DNA from: Pseudomonas sp. ABC1
GTDB taxonomy: Bacteria; Pseudomonadota; Gammaproteobacteria; Pseudomonadales; Pseudomonadaceae
Direction: 5' to 3'
Length of the DNA stretch: 64,000 bases
Assembly (NCBI RefSeq): GCF_013395055.1
Contig: NZ_CP058349.1
Location: forward strand, 434,001-498,000
Shown here: positions 16,054 through 24,153 of the stretch, piece by piece
How positions within the stretch are numbered: position 1 is the stretch's first letter
How the letters are laid out: each line of letters opens with the position of its first letter
The notes under the pieces: model-generated
Database searches by the model: none
Seen by the model: the letters and a program-made list of their open reading frames with translations, nothing else
Told to the model about the DNA's origin: nothing
Translations under genes and position numbers: made by a program

Positions 16054-18785
16054 GCGAAGTCATTGCGCCGGTCGTGCGGCTACGGAATGTCAGCCTGCAC
16101 TACAAGGACACCTGCGCCCTCGACGAGGTGACCCTGGAGATCCCGGCCAACCGCATGGTTGGCCTGATCGGCCCGGATGGCGTCGGTAAATCCAGCCTGT
16201 TGGCACTGGTTTCCGGTGCCCGCCGCCTGCAACAGGGCGAAGTCTGGGCACTGGACGGCGACATGGCGCAGCGCAAGCATCGCCGCGAGGTCTGCCCGCG
16301 GATCGCCTACATGCCCCAGGGCCTGGGCAAGAACCTCTACCCGACACTGACGGTGTTCGAAAACCTGGAGTTCTTCGGCCGCCTGTTCGGCCAGGGCCAG
16401 GCCGAACGCGAAGCGCGCATCGCCGATCTGTTGCAAAGCACCGGGATGGCAGCCTTCACCGACCGTCCCGCCGGAAAGCTCTCCGGCGGCATGAAGCAGA
16501 AGCTCGGCCTCTGCTGCGCCTTGATCCACGACCCCGACCTGCTGATCCTCGACGAACCCACCACGGGCGTCGACCCGCTGGCCCGCAGCCAGTTCTGGGA
16601 ATTGATCGACCGCATCCGCCAGCGCCGCCCCGGCATGAGCGTGCTGGTCGCCACCGCCTACATGGACGAAGCCCAGCGCTTCGACTGGCTGGTGGCCATG
16701 GACGACGGCAAGGTGCTGGACACCGGCACTCCCGCCGAACTGCTGCAACGGACAGGCCGCGATAACCTGGAGGCCGCCTTCATCGCCTTGCTGCCGGAGC
16801 AGAAGCGCCAGGGTCACCATGAATTGGTAATACCGCCCCGCCAGGTGCCCGAAGGCAAACACCCGATCGCCATCGAAGCCCACGGCCTGACCTGCCGCTT
16901 CGGCGATTTCGTCGCAGTCGATCATGTGGATTTTCGCATCGAACGCGGGGAGATATTCGGCTTTCTCGGCTCGAACGGCTGCGGCAAGTCCACCACCATG
17001 AAGATGCTCACCGGCCTGCAGCCGGCCAGCGAAGGCGAGGCATTCCTGTTCGGCCAACAGGTCGATCCAAAGGACATCGACACGCGCCGCCGCGTTGGCT
17101 ATATGTCCCAGGCCTTCTCGCTGTACAGCGAACTCAGCGTGCGGCAGAACCTCGACCTGCACGCCCGTCTGTTCCACATACCCGCTGAGCGGCGCGACCA
17201 GCGTATCGAGGCCATGCTCGACCAGTTCAACCTGCACGGCGTCGCCGAGCAGTTGCCCGGCGACCTGCCACTTGGCGTGCGCCAACGCCTGTCCCTGGCC
17301 GTCGCCGTGATCCACGAACCGGAAATACTGATCCTCGACGAACCGACCTCAGGCGTCGACCCCATTGCCCGCGATGGTTTCTGGGAACTGTTGATCAAAC
17401 TGTCGCGCGAGGATGGCGTGACCATCTTCATCTCTACCCACTTCATGAACGAAGCGTTGCGTTGCGACCGTATGTCGATGATGCATGCCGGGCGCGTGCT
17501 CGACAGCGACACACCCCAGGCGCTGATGGCCAAGCGCGGGCTGGACACGCTGGAAGAAACCTTCATCGCCTACCTGAGGGATGTGGTGACGGAAGATGCC
17601 GCCACCCAGGACAGCACTCCATCCACGGACTTCAACGCCACTGGCGTCGACCTGCGTTCGCGCTTCAGCCTGCGCCGCCTGCTCAGCTATACCCGACGCG
17701 AATCCATGGAGCTGCGCCGCGATCCGATCCGTGCGACCCTGGCCCTGCTGGGTACGGTGATCCTGATGTTCATCATGGGTTACGGCATCAGCATGGACGT
17801 GGAGGACCTGACCTACGCCGTGCTGGACCGGGACCAGACCACCACCAGCCAGGCCTACGCACGCAATATCGCCGGCTCGCGCTACTTCATCGAGGAGGCA
17901 CCGCTGCAGAGCTACGAGGAGCTCGACCAGCGCATGCGCAACGGCGAACTCAGCCTCGCCGTGGAAATCCCACCGGGCTTCGGTCGCGACCTCAAGCGCG
18001 GTGCCACGCCGGAAGTCGGCTTCTGGATCGATGGCGCCATGCCGACACGCTCCGACACCATCAAGGGATATGTACAGGGCATCCACCTGAGCTACCTGCA
18101 GGAACTGGCCGCCAGCCAGCCCTACGCCACGGCGGCCAGCCCCACCAACGTCGCCCTGCGCTATCGCTACAACCCCGACGTGCGCAGCCTGCCGGCCATG
18201 GTGCCTGCTGTGATACCGCTGTTGCTGATGCTGATCCCGGCCATGCTGACCGCCCTCGGCGTCGTCCGGGAAAAGGAGTTGGGCTCGATCACCAACCTGT
18301 ATGTCACACCGGTGACACGGCTGGAATTCCTGGTCGGCAAGCAACTGCCCTATATCGCCATGGGCATGGTCAACTTCGCCCTGCTGGTGGTGCTCTCGGT
18401 GCTGGTGTTCGACGTGCCGGTCAAGGGCAGCCTGCTGACCCTGAGCCTCGGCGCCCTGCTCTATGTGATCTGTGCCACGGGGCTTGGCCTGCTGATGTCA
18501 TCCATCCTCAACAGCCAGATCGCGGCGATCTTCGGCACGGCCATCGCCACGCTGATCCCGGCCACCCAGTTTTCCGGCCTGATGCACCCGGTTTCGGCCA
18601 TGGAGGGTGCCGCGGCGCTGATCGGCAATATCTACCCGACCAGCCACTTCCTCACCATCAGCCGTGGCGTGTTCTCCAAGAGCCTGGGATTGGCGGAGCT
18701 CTACCCGTACTTCATTCCCCTGTTGCTGACCATCCCGGTGCTGACGTTGCTCAGCGTGCTGGGCCTGAAAAAGCAGGAGAAATGA
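16050..18785 (+). CDS. rbbA: Tandem ABC ATPase fused to ABC-2 permease, RbbA-like
   Basis: At 911 residues it has exactly the E. coli RbbA length and layout. ABC domain 1 (Walker A GPDGVGKSS, signature LSGGMKQKL, Walker B LLILDEPTTGVDP) is followed by ABC domain 2 (Walker A GSNGCGKSTT, Walker B ILILDEPTSGVDP) and an ABC-2 type permease with membrane segments near residues 570 and 725-910. The second signature is degenerate (LPLGVRQRLSL), as in RbbA. E. coli RbbA was reported as ribosome-bound, but operon context favours an exporter. It starts inside the previous stop codon; the permease gene follows after 1 base. Confidence 0.88.
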   Translation: MSEVIAPVVRLRNVSLHYKDTCALDEVTLEIPANRMVGLIGPDGVGKSSLLALVSGARRLQQGEVWALDGDMAQRKHRREVCPRIAYMPQGLGKNLYPTLTVFENLEFFGRLFGQGQAEREARIADLLQSTGMAAFTDRPAGKLSGGMKQKLGLCCALIHDPDLLILDEPTTGVDPLARSQFWELIDRIRQRRPGMSVLVATAYMDEAQRFDWLVAMDDGKVLDTGTPAELLQRTGRDNLEAAFIALLPEQKRQGHHELVIPPRQVPEGKHPIAIEAHGLTCRFGDFVAVDHVDFRIERGEIFGFLGSNGCGKSTTMKMLTGLQPASEGEAFLFGQQVDPKDIDTRRRVGYMSQAFSLYSELSVRQNLDLHARLFHIPAERRDQRIEAMLDQFNLHGVAEQLPGDLPLGVRQRLSLAVAVIHEPEILILDEPTSGVDPIARDGFWELLIKLSREDGVTIFISTHFMNEALRCDRMSMMHAGRVLDSDTPQALMAKRGLDTLEETFIAYLRDVVTEDAATQDSTPSTDFNATGVDLRSRFSLRRLLSYTRRESMELRRDPIRATLALLGTVILMFIMGYGISMDVEDLTYAVLDRDQTTTSQAYARNIAGSRYFIEEAPLQSYEELDQRMRNGELSLAVEIPPGFGRDLKRGATPEVGFWIDGAMPTRSDTIKGYVQGIHLSYLQELAASQPYATAASPTNVALRYRYNPDVRSLPAMVPAVIPLLLMLIPAMLTALGVVREKELGSITNLYVTPVTRLEFLVGKQLPYIAMGMVNFALLVVLSVLVFDVPVKGSLLTLSLGALLYVICATGLGLLMSSILNSQIAAIFGTAIATLIPATQFSGLMHPVSAMEGAAALIGNIYPTSHFLTISRGVFSKSLGLAELYPYFIPLLLTIPVLTLLSVLGLKKQEK

Positions 18786-18786
18786 C

Positions 18787-19902
18787 ATGCGCAGCCTGAG
18801 CAATATCCTGCAACTGGGCATCAAGGAACTCCGCAGCCTGTACCGCGACCCGGCACTGTTGCTGCTGATCGTCTATGCCTTCACCCTGGGCATCTACTCC
18901 AGCGCCACCGGCGTACCAGAAGCGCCGCACCGCGCCACCATCGGCGTCATCGACGAGGACCGCTCGCAGGTCTCAAGTCGAATCATCAGCGCCTTCCAGA
19001 TGCCTTACTTCCTGGCACCCAAGGCCATCGGCCTGGAGGAAATGGACCAGGGCATGGACGCCGGCCTCTACACCTTCACCCTGAGCATCCCGCCGAACTA
19101 CCAGCAAGACCTGCTGGCGGGAAGGCAGCCGAGCATCCAGCTCAACGTCGACGCCACGCAGATCACCCAGGCCTTCACTGGCGCCGGGCATATCCAGCAG
19201 ATCATCAGCGACGAGGTCAGCGCCTTTCTCGCCCGCTATCGCGCCCAGAGCGCACTGCCGGTGGAAGCCGTGGTGCACATGAAGTACAACCCCAACCTGG
19301 TGCGCTCGTGGTTCGGCGCGGTGAACGAGGTCATCAACCAGATCACCCTGCTGTCGATCATCCTCACCGGCGCGGCGCTGATCCGCGAGCGCGAGCACGG
19401 CACCATCGAGCACCTGCTGGTGATGCCGGTGACGCCGTTCGAGATCATGTGCGCCAAGGTCTGGTCGATGGGACTGGTGGTGCTGGTCGCCTCAGGCATC
19501 GCCCTGAACCTGGTGGTCGAGGGCTGGCTGGCCGTGCCCATTCCGGGCTCGATCCCGCTATTCCTGTCGGGGGCAGCGCTGCACCTGTTCGCCACCACCT
19601 CGATGGGGATCTTCTTCGGCACCCTGGCCCGCTCCATGCCACAACTGGGTTTGCTGGTGATCCTCACGCTGATGCCGCTACAGATACTCTCCGGCGGCAT
19701 GACACCGCGCGAGAGCATGCCGGAACTGGTCCAGCAGATCATGCTGGCCGCCCCCACCACCCACTTCGTGCAACTGGCCCAGGCCATCCTGTTCCGAGGT
19801 GCGGACATCCTTATCGTCTGGCCGCAGTTGCTGGCACTGGTCGCCATTGGCGCGGCCTTCTTCTTCGGCGCCCTGTCACGCCTGAGAAAGTCCCTGCACT
19901 GA
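18787..19902 (+). CDS. yhhJ: ABC-2 type permease, YhhJ-like
   Basis: This 371-residue inner-membrane permease has one helix near the N-terminus (LLLLIVYAFTLGIYSS), a large extracytoplasmic domain (residues about 45-180) and five or more C-terminal helices with the family segment EREHGTIEHLLVMPVTPFEI. It belongs with the fused ATPase/permease just upstream (1-base gap) and the HlyD-like adaptor, reproducing the yhiI-rbbA-yhhJ operon order. The cargo is unknown; related Ybh/Yhi systems export hydrophobic drugs or dyes. The downstream 258-base gap holds the regulatory sites of the next transcription unit. Confidence 0.87.
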   Translation: MRSLSNILQLGIKELRSLYRDPALLLLIVYAFTLGIYSSATGVPEAPHRATIGVIDEDRSQVSSRIISAFQMPYFLAPKAIGLEEMDQGMDAGLYTFTLSIPPNYQQDLLAGRQPSIQLNVDATQITQAFTGAGHIQQIISDEVSAFLARYRAQSALPVEAVVHMKYNPNLVRSWFGAVNEVINQITLLSIILTGAALIREREHGTIEHLLVMPVTPFEIMCAKVWSMGLVVLVASGIALNLVVEGWLAVPIPGSIPLFLSGAALHLFATTSMGIFFGTLARSMPQLGLLVILTLMPLQILSGGMTPRESMPELVQQIMLAAPTTHFVQLAQAILFRGADILIVWPQLLALVAIGAAFFFGALSRLRKSLH

Positions 19903-20057
19903 TCGCCTCGCGCCCTCGACGTGCCGTCCTGGCACGTCGGAGCGCCCAGCTTCCCGACCTCTCCGACCCGGCATCAGCCCATACGGCATAGAGCCGTGCC
20001 GATGCATCTAAAAAATTGGTCAAACCTATTATCTATTCGCCACTATAATTTTGCTCA

Positions 20058-20072
20058 TGATAAGTATTATCA
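20058..20072. promoter_or_regulatory. Near-perfect Fur box before the response regulator gene
   Basis: TGATAAGTATTATCA matches the 7-1-7 Fur consensus TGATAATnATTATCA at 13 of 14 defined positions. It lies 88 bases before the response-regulator ATG and just after a TATAAT (20044-20049). Iron-dependent repression of the two-component operon is the natural inference. Confidence 0.6.
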
Positions 20073-20078
20073 TTAGAG

Positions 20079-20093
20079 TTAAGTATTCTTAAT
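20079..20093. promoter_or_regulatory. TTAAGTATTCTTAAT element upstream of the response regulator
   Basis: This 15-mer recurs with one change before flp at 22219-22233. It can be read as a TTAAG-N4-CTTAA palindrome or as (C/G)TTAA direct repeats with 10-bp period, the geometry used by OmpR-family regulators. Autoregulation is inferred. Confidence 0.5.
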
Positions 20094-20160
20094 CCTATCG
20101 CACGCCTGCGATTGCTAAAAAGACTCCCGCTTTCAGCCCACACTCACTGAGGAACAGCGC

Positions 20161-20826
20161 ATGCGCGTTCTGGTCGTAGAAGACGACGTATCCGTCAGCC
20201 ACTGGATCGGCAGCAAACTGCATGCGTCTGGGCACAATTTTCGCCTGGCCGACGATGGCGAAGGCGCGTTGCAGATGATCCAGAGCGAAGCGTTCGATGT
20301 GGTGATCCTCGACCGCATCCTGCCCAGGATGGACGGCATCGAACTGCTCAACCGCCTGCACGGTCGCACACGCCCGCCCATCCTCGTGCTCTCGGCCAAC
20401 GACGAGATATCCGACCGTGTGGAAGGCCTGCGCGCCGGCGCCGACGACTACCTCGGCAAACCCTTCGACTTCACCGAACTGCTGCTGCGCCTGGAACTGC
20501 TGGCCAAGCGCAACACCCACACGCACCAGGACGAACGCTTGCACATCGAAGACCTGTGCATCGATCTCAACCGCCGCGAAGTCCACCGTGGCGGCAACAA
20601 CATCGACCTCACCGACAAGGAATTCAAACTGTTGCAGGTGCTGGCCGAACACCAGGGGCAGACGGTCACCCGCGCCATGCTGCTGGAAAAGGTCTGGGGC
20701 TATCACTTCGACCCACAGACCAACCTGATCGACGTGCACCTGTCCAAACTGCGCAACAAGATCGACAAGGGCTTCGAGCGCCCGCTGATCCGTACCATAC
20801 GAGCGATCGGCTATGTCCTGGGGTAG
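20161..20826 (+). CDS. OmpR-family response regulator
   Basis: This 221-residue regulator has a receiver domain (residues 1-115) with acidic pocket VVEDD, phospho-acceptor Asp in VVILDRILP (about residue 51), Ser in LSAND and Lys in LGKPF. A winged-helix DNA-binding domain (about 125-220) contains LTDKEFKLLQVLAEHQGQTVTRAMLLEKVWGY. The sensor-kinase gene overlaps its end by 14 bases. The position immediately before the tad cluster, and a shared 15-bp motif before both units, suggest it controls Flp pilus genes; it is not related in domain layout to PprB. Upstream lies a Fur-box-like palindrome. Confidence 0.9.
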   Translation: MRVLVVEDDVSVSHWIGSKLHASGHNFRLADDGEGALQMIQSEAFDVVILDRILPRMDGIELLNRLHGRTRPPILVLSANDEISDRVEGLRAGADDYLGKPFDFTELLLRLELLAKRNTHTHQDERLHIEDLCIDLNRREVHRGGNNIDLTDKEFKLLQVLAEHQGQTVTRAMLLEKVWGYHFDPQTNLIDVHLSKLRNKIDKGFERPLIRTIRAIGYVLG

Positions 20827-22207
20827 TACCCGCAACCTGCGTCTGCTGCTCAACACCAGTAACTTTCGCCAAGCCGCCACCATCGCCTTCATCTGTCTGC
20901 TGGTCGCCCTGCTGTCCATGGTCTTCAGCAACCACTTGCTGGAAATCGTCATGCGCAGCCATGTCCGCGACATGATCCTCACCGACATACGCACGCAACA
21001 GTTGTATGGGCGACTGACCGAAGCCAGCACGGTCGCCGAGGCGCTCAACTATCGCCACCCGTTCGAGTTGCGCAAGGATCGTCATTCGATCGTCTTCGAC
21101 GCCTCCGGCCAGCCGCTCTACGGCGACCCCCGCCTGATGCCGCGTGACAGTTGCCCAGCGCCCTGCACCACCAACTGGCGGCATGCCGAACTGCTGGACT
21201 CGAAAGGCCGCGCGACGGAAATCCTCGGACTGGTCGTCCCGCTGTCCGATGGCGGGCAATATTTCAGCGCCTACGACCTGCGCCCGATGCTGGAGAGAAC
21301 CCGCATCATCCCGCTGATCGCCGGCGCCAGCCTGCTGGTCATCCTGCTGTCGATCATGCTCATCAGCCTGCCCTTCAGCATCCGCAACCTGTCGCGCATC
21401 AACCGCATCCGCGACGCACTGGGGCGCTATGCCAGCGGCGACCACACGGCGATGGTTCCCTATGACCGCCAGGGCGACGAGTTCGACCAGTTGGGCAACG
21501 AAATCAACCAGGGGCTGCACCGCATCAACCGGCTGATGGGAGAAGTGCAGCACATCACCAGCCATATCGCCCACGAACTGCGCACGCCGCTGACCCGTTT
21601 GCAGGGGCGCCTGCTGAACGTGGCGGACATGGTCGATGGCGACGCGCGCGATGAACTGCAACGCGCCATCCAGGATGGCGAGCGTATCCAGAACCTGTTC
21701 CGTGCGGTCATGCGCATCGCCGAAGTGGAAACCGGCCGCTGTGCCCACCAGTTCGCCCCCATCCAGGCCAGGCAGTTGCTCGAAGACATCCGCGAGTACT
21801 ACCTGCCGCTGGCCGAAGAGCGGGACTGCGAGCTGCTGATACAGACCGATGACGACTGCCAGCTCTATGGCGACCAGGCGCTGCTGTTCCAGGCACTGGC
21901 CAACCTGATCGACAACGCGCTCAAGTACGGTCCCGTCGGCAAGCCCATCACGCTGGACATCCACAACCTGTACGGCTGGAGCCGTATCAGCGTCGCCGAC
22001 CAGGGCCTGGGCATTCCCCACCAGCTCAACGACAAGGCGATAGAGCGCTTCCAGCGCCTGGACACCAGCGGCAGCACGCCCGGCAACGGTCTCGGCCTGA
22101 CATTGACCAAGGCCATCGCCGACCTGCATGGCGGCGAACTGACCCTGGAAGACAACCAGCCTGGCCTGCGTGCGGTGCTGAAAATACGCGCCTTCGAACG
22201 CAATTGA
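20813..22207 (+). CDS. Sensor histidine kinase paired with the OmpR regulator
   Basis: This 464-residue inner-membrane kinase has a first helix (TIAFICLLVALLSMVFS, about residues 23-40) and a periplasmic domain of about 120 residues containing a Cys pair (DSCPAPCTTNW). The second helix (IIPLIAGASLLVILLSIML), HAMP, and an H-box HIAHELRTPLTRLQ with the phospho-His come next, followed by an ATPase domain with N-box NLIDNALKYG, G1 DQGLGIP and G2 GNGLGLTLTK. The ATG lies inside the regulator gene in another frame, so translation is coupled. The periplasmic CPAPC may bind metal or form a disulfide; the signal is unknown. Confidence 0.9.
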   Translation: MSWGSTRNLRLLLNTSNFRQAATIAFICLLVALLSMVFSNHLLEIVMRSHVRDMILTDIRTQQLYGRLTEASTVAEALNYRHPFELRKDRHSIVFDASGQPLYGDPRLMPRDSCPAPCTTNWRHAELLDSKGRATEILGLVVPLSDGGQYFSAYDLRPMLERTRIIPLIAGASLLVILLSIMLISLPFSIRNLSRINRIRDALGRYASGDHTAMVPYDRQGDEFDQLGNEINQGLHRINRLMGEVQHITSHIAHELRTPLTRLQGRLLNVADMVDGDARDELQRAIQDGERIQNLFRAVMRIAEVETGRCAHQFAPIQARQLLEDIREYYLPLAEERDCELLIQTDDDCQLYGDQALLFQALANLIDNALKYGPVGKPITLDIHNLYGWSRISVADQGLGIPHQLNDKAIERFQRLDTSGSTPGNGLGLTLTKAIADLHGGELTLEDNQPGLRAVLKIRAFERN

Positions 22208-22218
22208 GGATGAATTCC

Positions 22219-22233
22219 TTAAGCATTCTTAAT
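22219..22233. promoter_or_regulatory. TTAAGCATTCTTAAT element upstream of flp
   Basis: This is identical in 14 of 15 positions to the element at 20079-20093. It sits about 10 bases upstream of a possible -35 (TTGCCG, 22244) with TAATAT at 22269-22274 as a possible -10. The location suits a class-II activator site. Confidence 0.5.
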
Positions 22234-22342
22234 GATCAGACCCTTGCCGCCCAGTTGAGAATAACTCCTAATATCGAACACTGATTCGAAGGCACCGAAG
22301 CCCTTCGAAGTGATCCCCTGCTCATTCCCAAGGAGTCGTTAC

Positions 22343-22543
22343 ATGGCCAGCCGTCTCAAAAAATTCCTCGCCGACGAAAGCGGTGTCACTGCCATCGAAT
22401 ACGGCATCCTGGCCGCTGCCATGGCTGCCGCCATCGGCGTCATCTTCGGTTCCGACGGCGTCTTCGTGACGGCCCTGAAAGAGCGCTTCTCAACCATCGC
22501 CGACCAGATCACCAACACCAACAACCCTGGCGCCAGCAAGTAA
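22343..22543 (+). CDS. flp: Flp-type IVb prepilin
   Basis: This 66-residue major pilin precursor has a short basic leader ending ESG, then VTAIEYGILAAAMAAAIGVIF. The G|VTAIEY cleavage site with Glu at +5 and Tyr at +6 is the Flp signature, processed by the prepilin peptidase encoded next. The C-terminal part is short and Asn/Thr-rich. AAGGAG lies 8 bases before the ATG at 22343. It is the first gene of the tad cluster and probably the most highly expressed; the kinase gene ends 135 bases upstream, leaving room for its own promoter with the TTAAG element. Confidence 0.93.
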   Translation: MASRLKKFLADESGVTAIEYGILAAAMAAAIGVIFGSDGVFVTALKERFSTIADQITNTNNPGASK

Positions 22544-22565
22544 GCGACCGGCCACGGAGCCCAGC

Positions 22566-23126
22566 ATGTACACCACCTACGCCATGCTCGTCCTGCTACC
22601 GGCACTGGCCTGGGTGATCTGCAGCGACCTCCTCTACCGGCGCATCCACAACACGCTGGTGCTGATCCTGCTGGCGCTATGGCTGCTGCTGCCACTGGCA
22701 GCCCTTTTCGGCCTCGGGCCCATGGCGTCATTGGCCGGCAACGGCCTGCTGTATCAGGTCCTGCGCGCCCTGTGCGGCGCCAGCATCGTCCTGCTGGTGG
22801 GCTTCGGCCTGTTCAGCCTGGGCCGTGTCGGTGCTGGCGACGTCAAGCTGATGGCCGTCATGTGCCTGTGGCTGAGCGGGCTGGACCTGATGACCTTTCT
22901 GATCGTCACGGCACTCGCCGGTGGCCTGCTGGCACTCGGACTGCCGTTGCTGACGATGATCGAGAGCTTCTGTGCGCAGACCTGGATGAAGTTCGGCCAG
23001 CGTTATCCACGCCTGGCCATTCCAACACCCACGGTGCTCACCGAAGACCGCCCGCAGGGCATTCCATACGGGCTCGCCATCGCTGCCGGCGCTTTTTACA
23101 CCTTGCTGTTTCCCATTCACTCCTGA
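22566..23126 (+). CDS. tadV: Tad prepilin peptidase (TadV/FppA/CpaA)
   Basis: This 186-residue membrane aspartyl protease of the A24 family has at least five helices. The two catalytic aspartates are in VICSDLLYRR (Asp21) and GAGDVKL (Asp92). It lacks the N-methylation domain of PilD, as expected for Flp-specific peptidases, and would cleave Flp and the TadE/TadF pseudopilins. It starts 22 bases after flp and is followed 16 bases later by rcpC, in the standard order. Confidence 0.92.
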   Translation: MYTTYAMLVLLPALAWVICSDLLYRRIHNTLVLILLALWLLLPLAALFGLGPMASLAGNGLLYQVLRALCGASIVLLVGFGLFSLGRVGAGDVKLMAVMCLWLSGLDLMTFLIVTALAGGLLALGLPLLTMIESFCAQTWMKFGQRYPRLAIPTPTVLTEDRPQGIPYGLAIAAGAFYTLLFPIHS

Positions 23127-23142
23127 CTGCACGGTTCAATTC

Positions 23143-24093
23143 ATGAAAACCCCTCCCATCCTTCTCCTGGCTGGCGCCTTGGTCCTGGCCGGCGGCGCCG
23201 CCCTGCTGGCTCGGGTACTGATGACGCCGCCTCCTCCGCCACCCGTCGTGGTCAAGCAGATACCTGTCGAGCCGGCGAAACCCGTCTATAAAGCCATCCT
23301 GGTCGTGGACCGTGACCTGCAGCCGGGTGACTTCATCGATCCGTCACTCCTGCGCTGGAAAGGCGTTGAGCGCCAGTACGACGGACGCTTGTATTTCCTT
23401 GACGACCGTGAACAAGCCGACAATGGGATCAGCAACCTGGTCGGTAATCTGATCGGTGCCACCGTCCGTGAGCCCATCACAGCAGGCAAGCCGCTGACCA
23501 GCAACCTGGTGGTCATGCCAGGCGAACCCGGCTTCATTGCCACTGTCATCAAACCCGGCATGCGGGCGGTCTCCGTTCCCACCAACAACACCAGCAGCCT
23601 CTACGGCATGGTGACTTCGGGTGATCGCGTGGATGTCCTGCTGAACCTGGAGCGCGCCCAGGAAGCCCCGCAGATCAACCCGCAGAACCTGGACCAGATA
23701 CCGCGCCTGGCAGCCCAGACTCTGTTGCGCGACGTGCGTGTCCTTGCCATCAACAGCCAGGCCCGTAGCCCACTGCAACCGAACCCGCAGCCGGGTGAAG
23801 GCTCTACATCCGCCAAGGGAAAATACTCAAACATCTTCCCCGAAACCGTCACCCTGGAAATCCCCCCGGCCTACACCGAGAAGCTCACCCTCGCCACGCA
23901 AATAGGCACGCTGCAACTGGCGCTGCGCAGCAGCCAGGAAGAGAGCGACGGACAGGTCAAGCCCGGTAATGGCCATGTCACCACCCTGACCCAGGCCACC
24001 GGCGTCTACCAGGCGTCGGCGCCCGCCTCGCCGACGAAGGTCAATACATTCCATGGCAACGCCGCAGGCGTCGTGCAGTTCGGCCAGCAGTAA
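23143..24093 (+). CDS. rcpC: Flp pilus assembly protein RcpC/CpaB
   Basis: This 316-residue periplasmic assembly factor carries an N-terminal hydrophobic anchor (ILLLAGALVLAGGAALLARVL), a proline run, and a SAF-like domain (ILVVDRDLQPGDFIDPSLL). The RcpC/CpaB-specific region follows, with FIATVIKPGMRAVSVPTNN and SGDRVDVLL. SAF domains of this family may bind carbohydrate and help seat the secretin. The C-terminal 50 residues are Ser/Thr/Gly-rich and poorly structured. It lies between the peptidase and secretin genes. Confidence 0.9.
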   Translation: MKTPPILLLAGALVLAGGAALLARVLMTPPPPPPVVVKQIPVEPAKPVYKAILVVDRDLQPGDFIDPSLLRWKGVERQYDGRLYFLDDREQADNGISNLVGNLIGATVREPITAGKPLTSNLVVMPGEPGFIATVIKPGMRAVSVPTNNTSSLYGMVTSGDRVDVLLNLERAQEAPQINPQNLDQIPRLAAQTLLRDVRVLAINSQARSPLQPNPQPGEGSTSAKGKYSNIFPETVTLEIPPAYTEKLTLATQIGTLQLALRSSQEESDGQVKPGNGHVTTLTQATGVYQASAPASPTKVNTFHGNAAGVVQFGQQ

Positions 24094-24153
24094 CCCGACA
24101 TTGTTGACGGCTGGCTCGCACCAGCCGCACCTGCCCAACAGAGAACCCAACCC

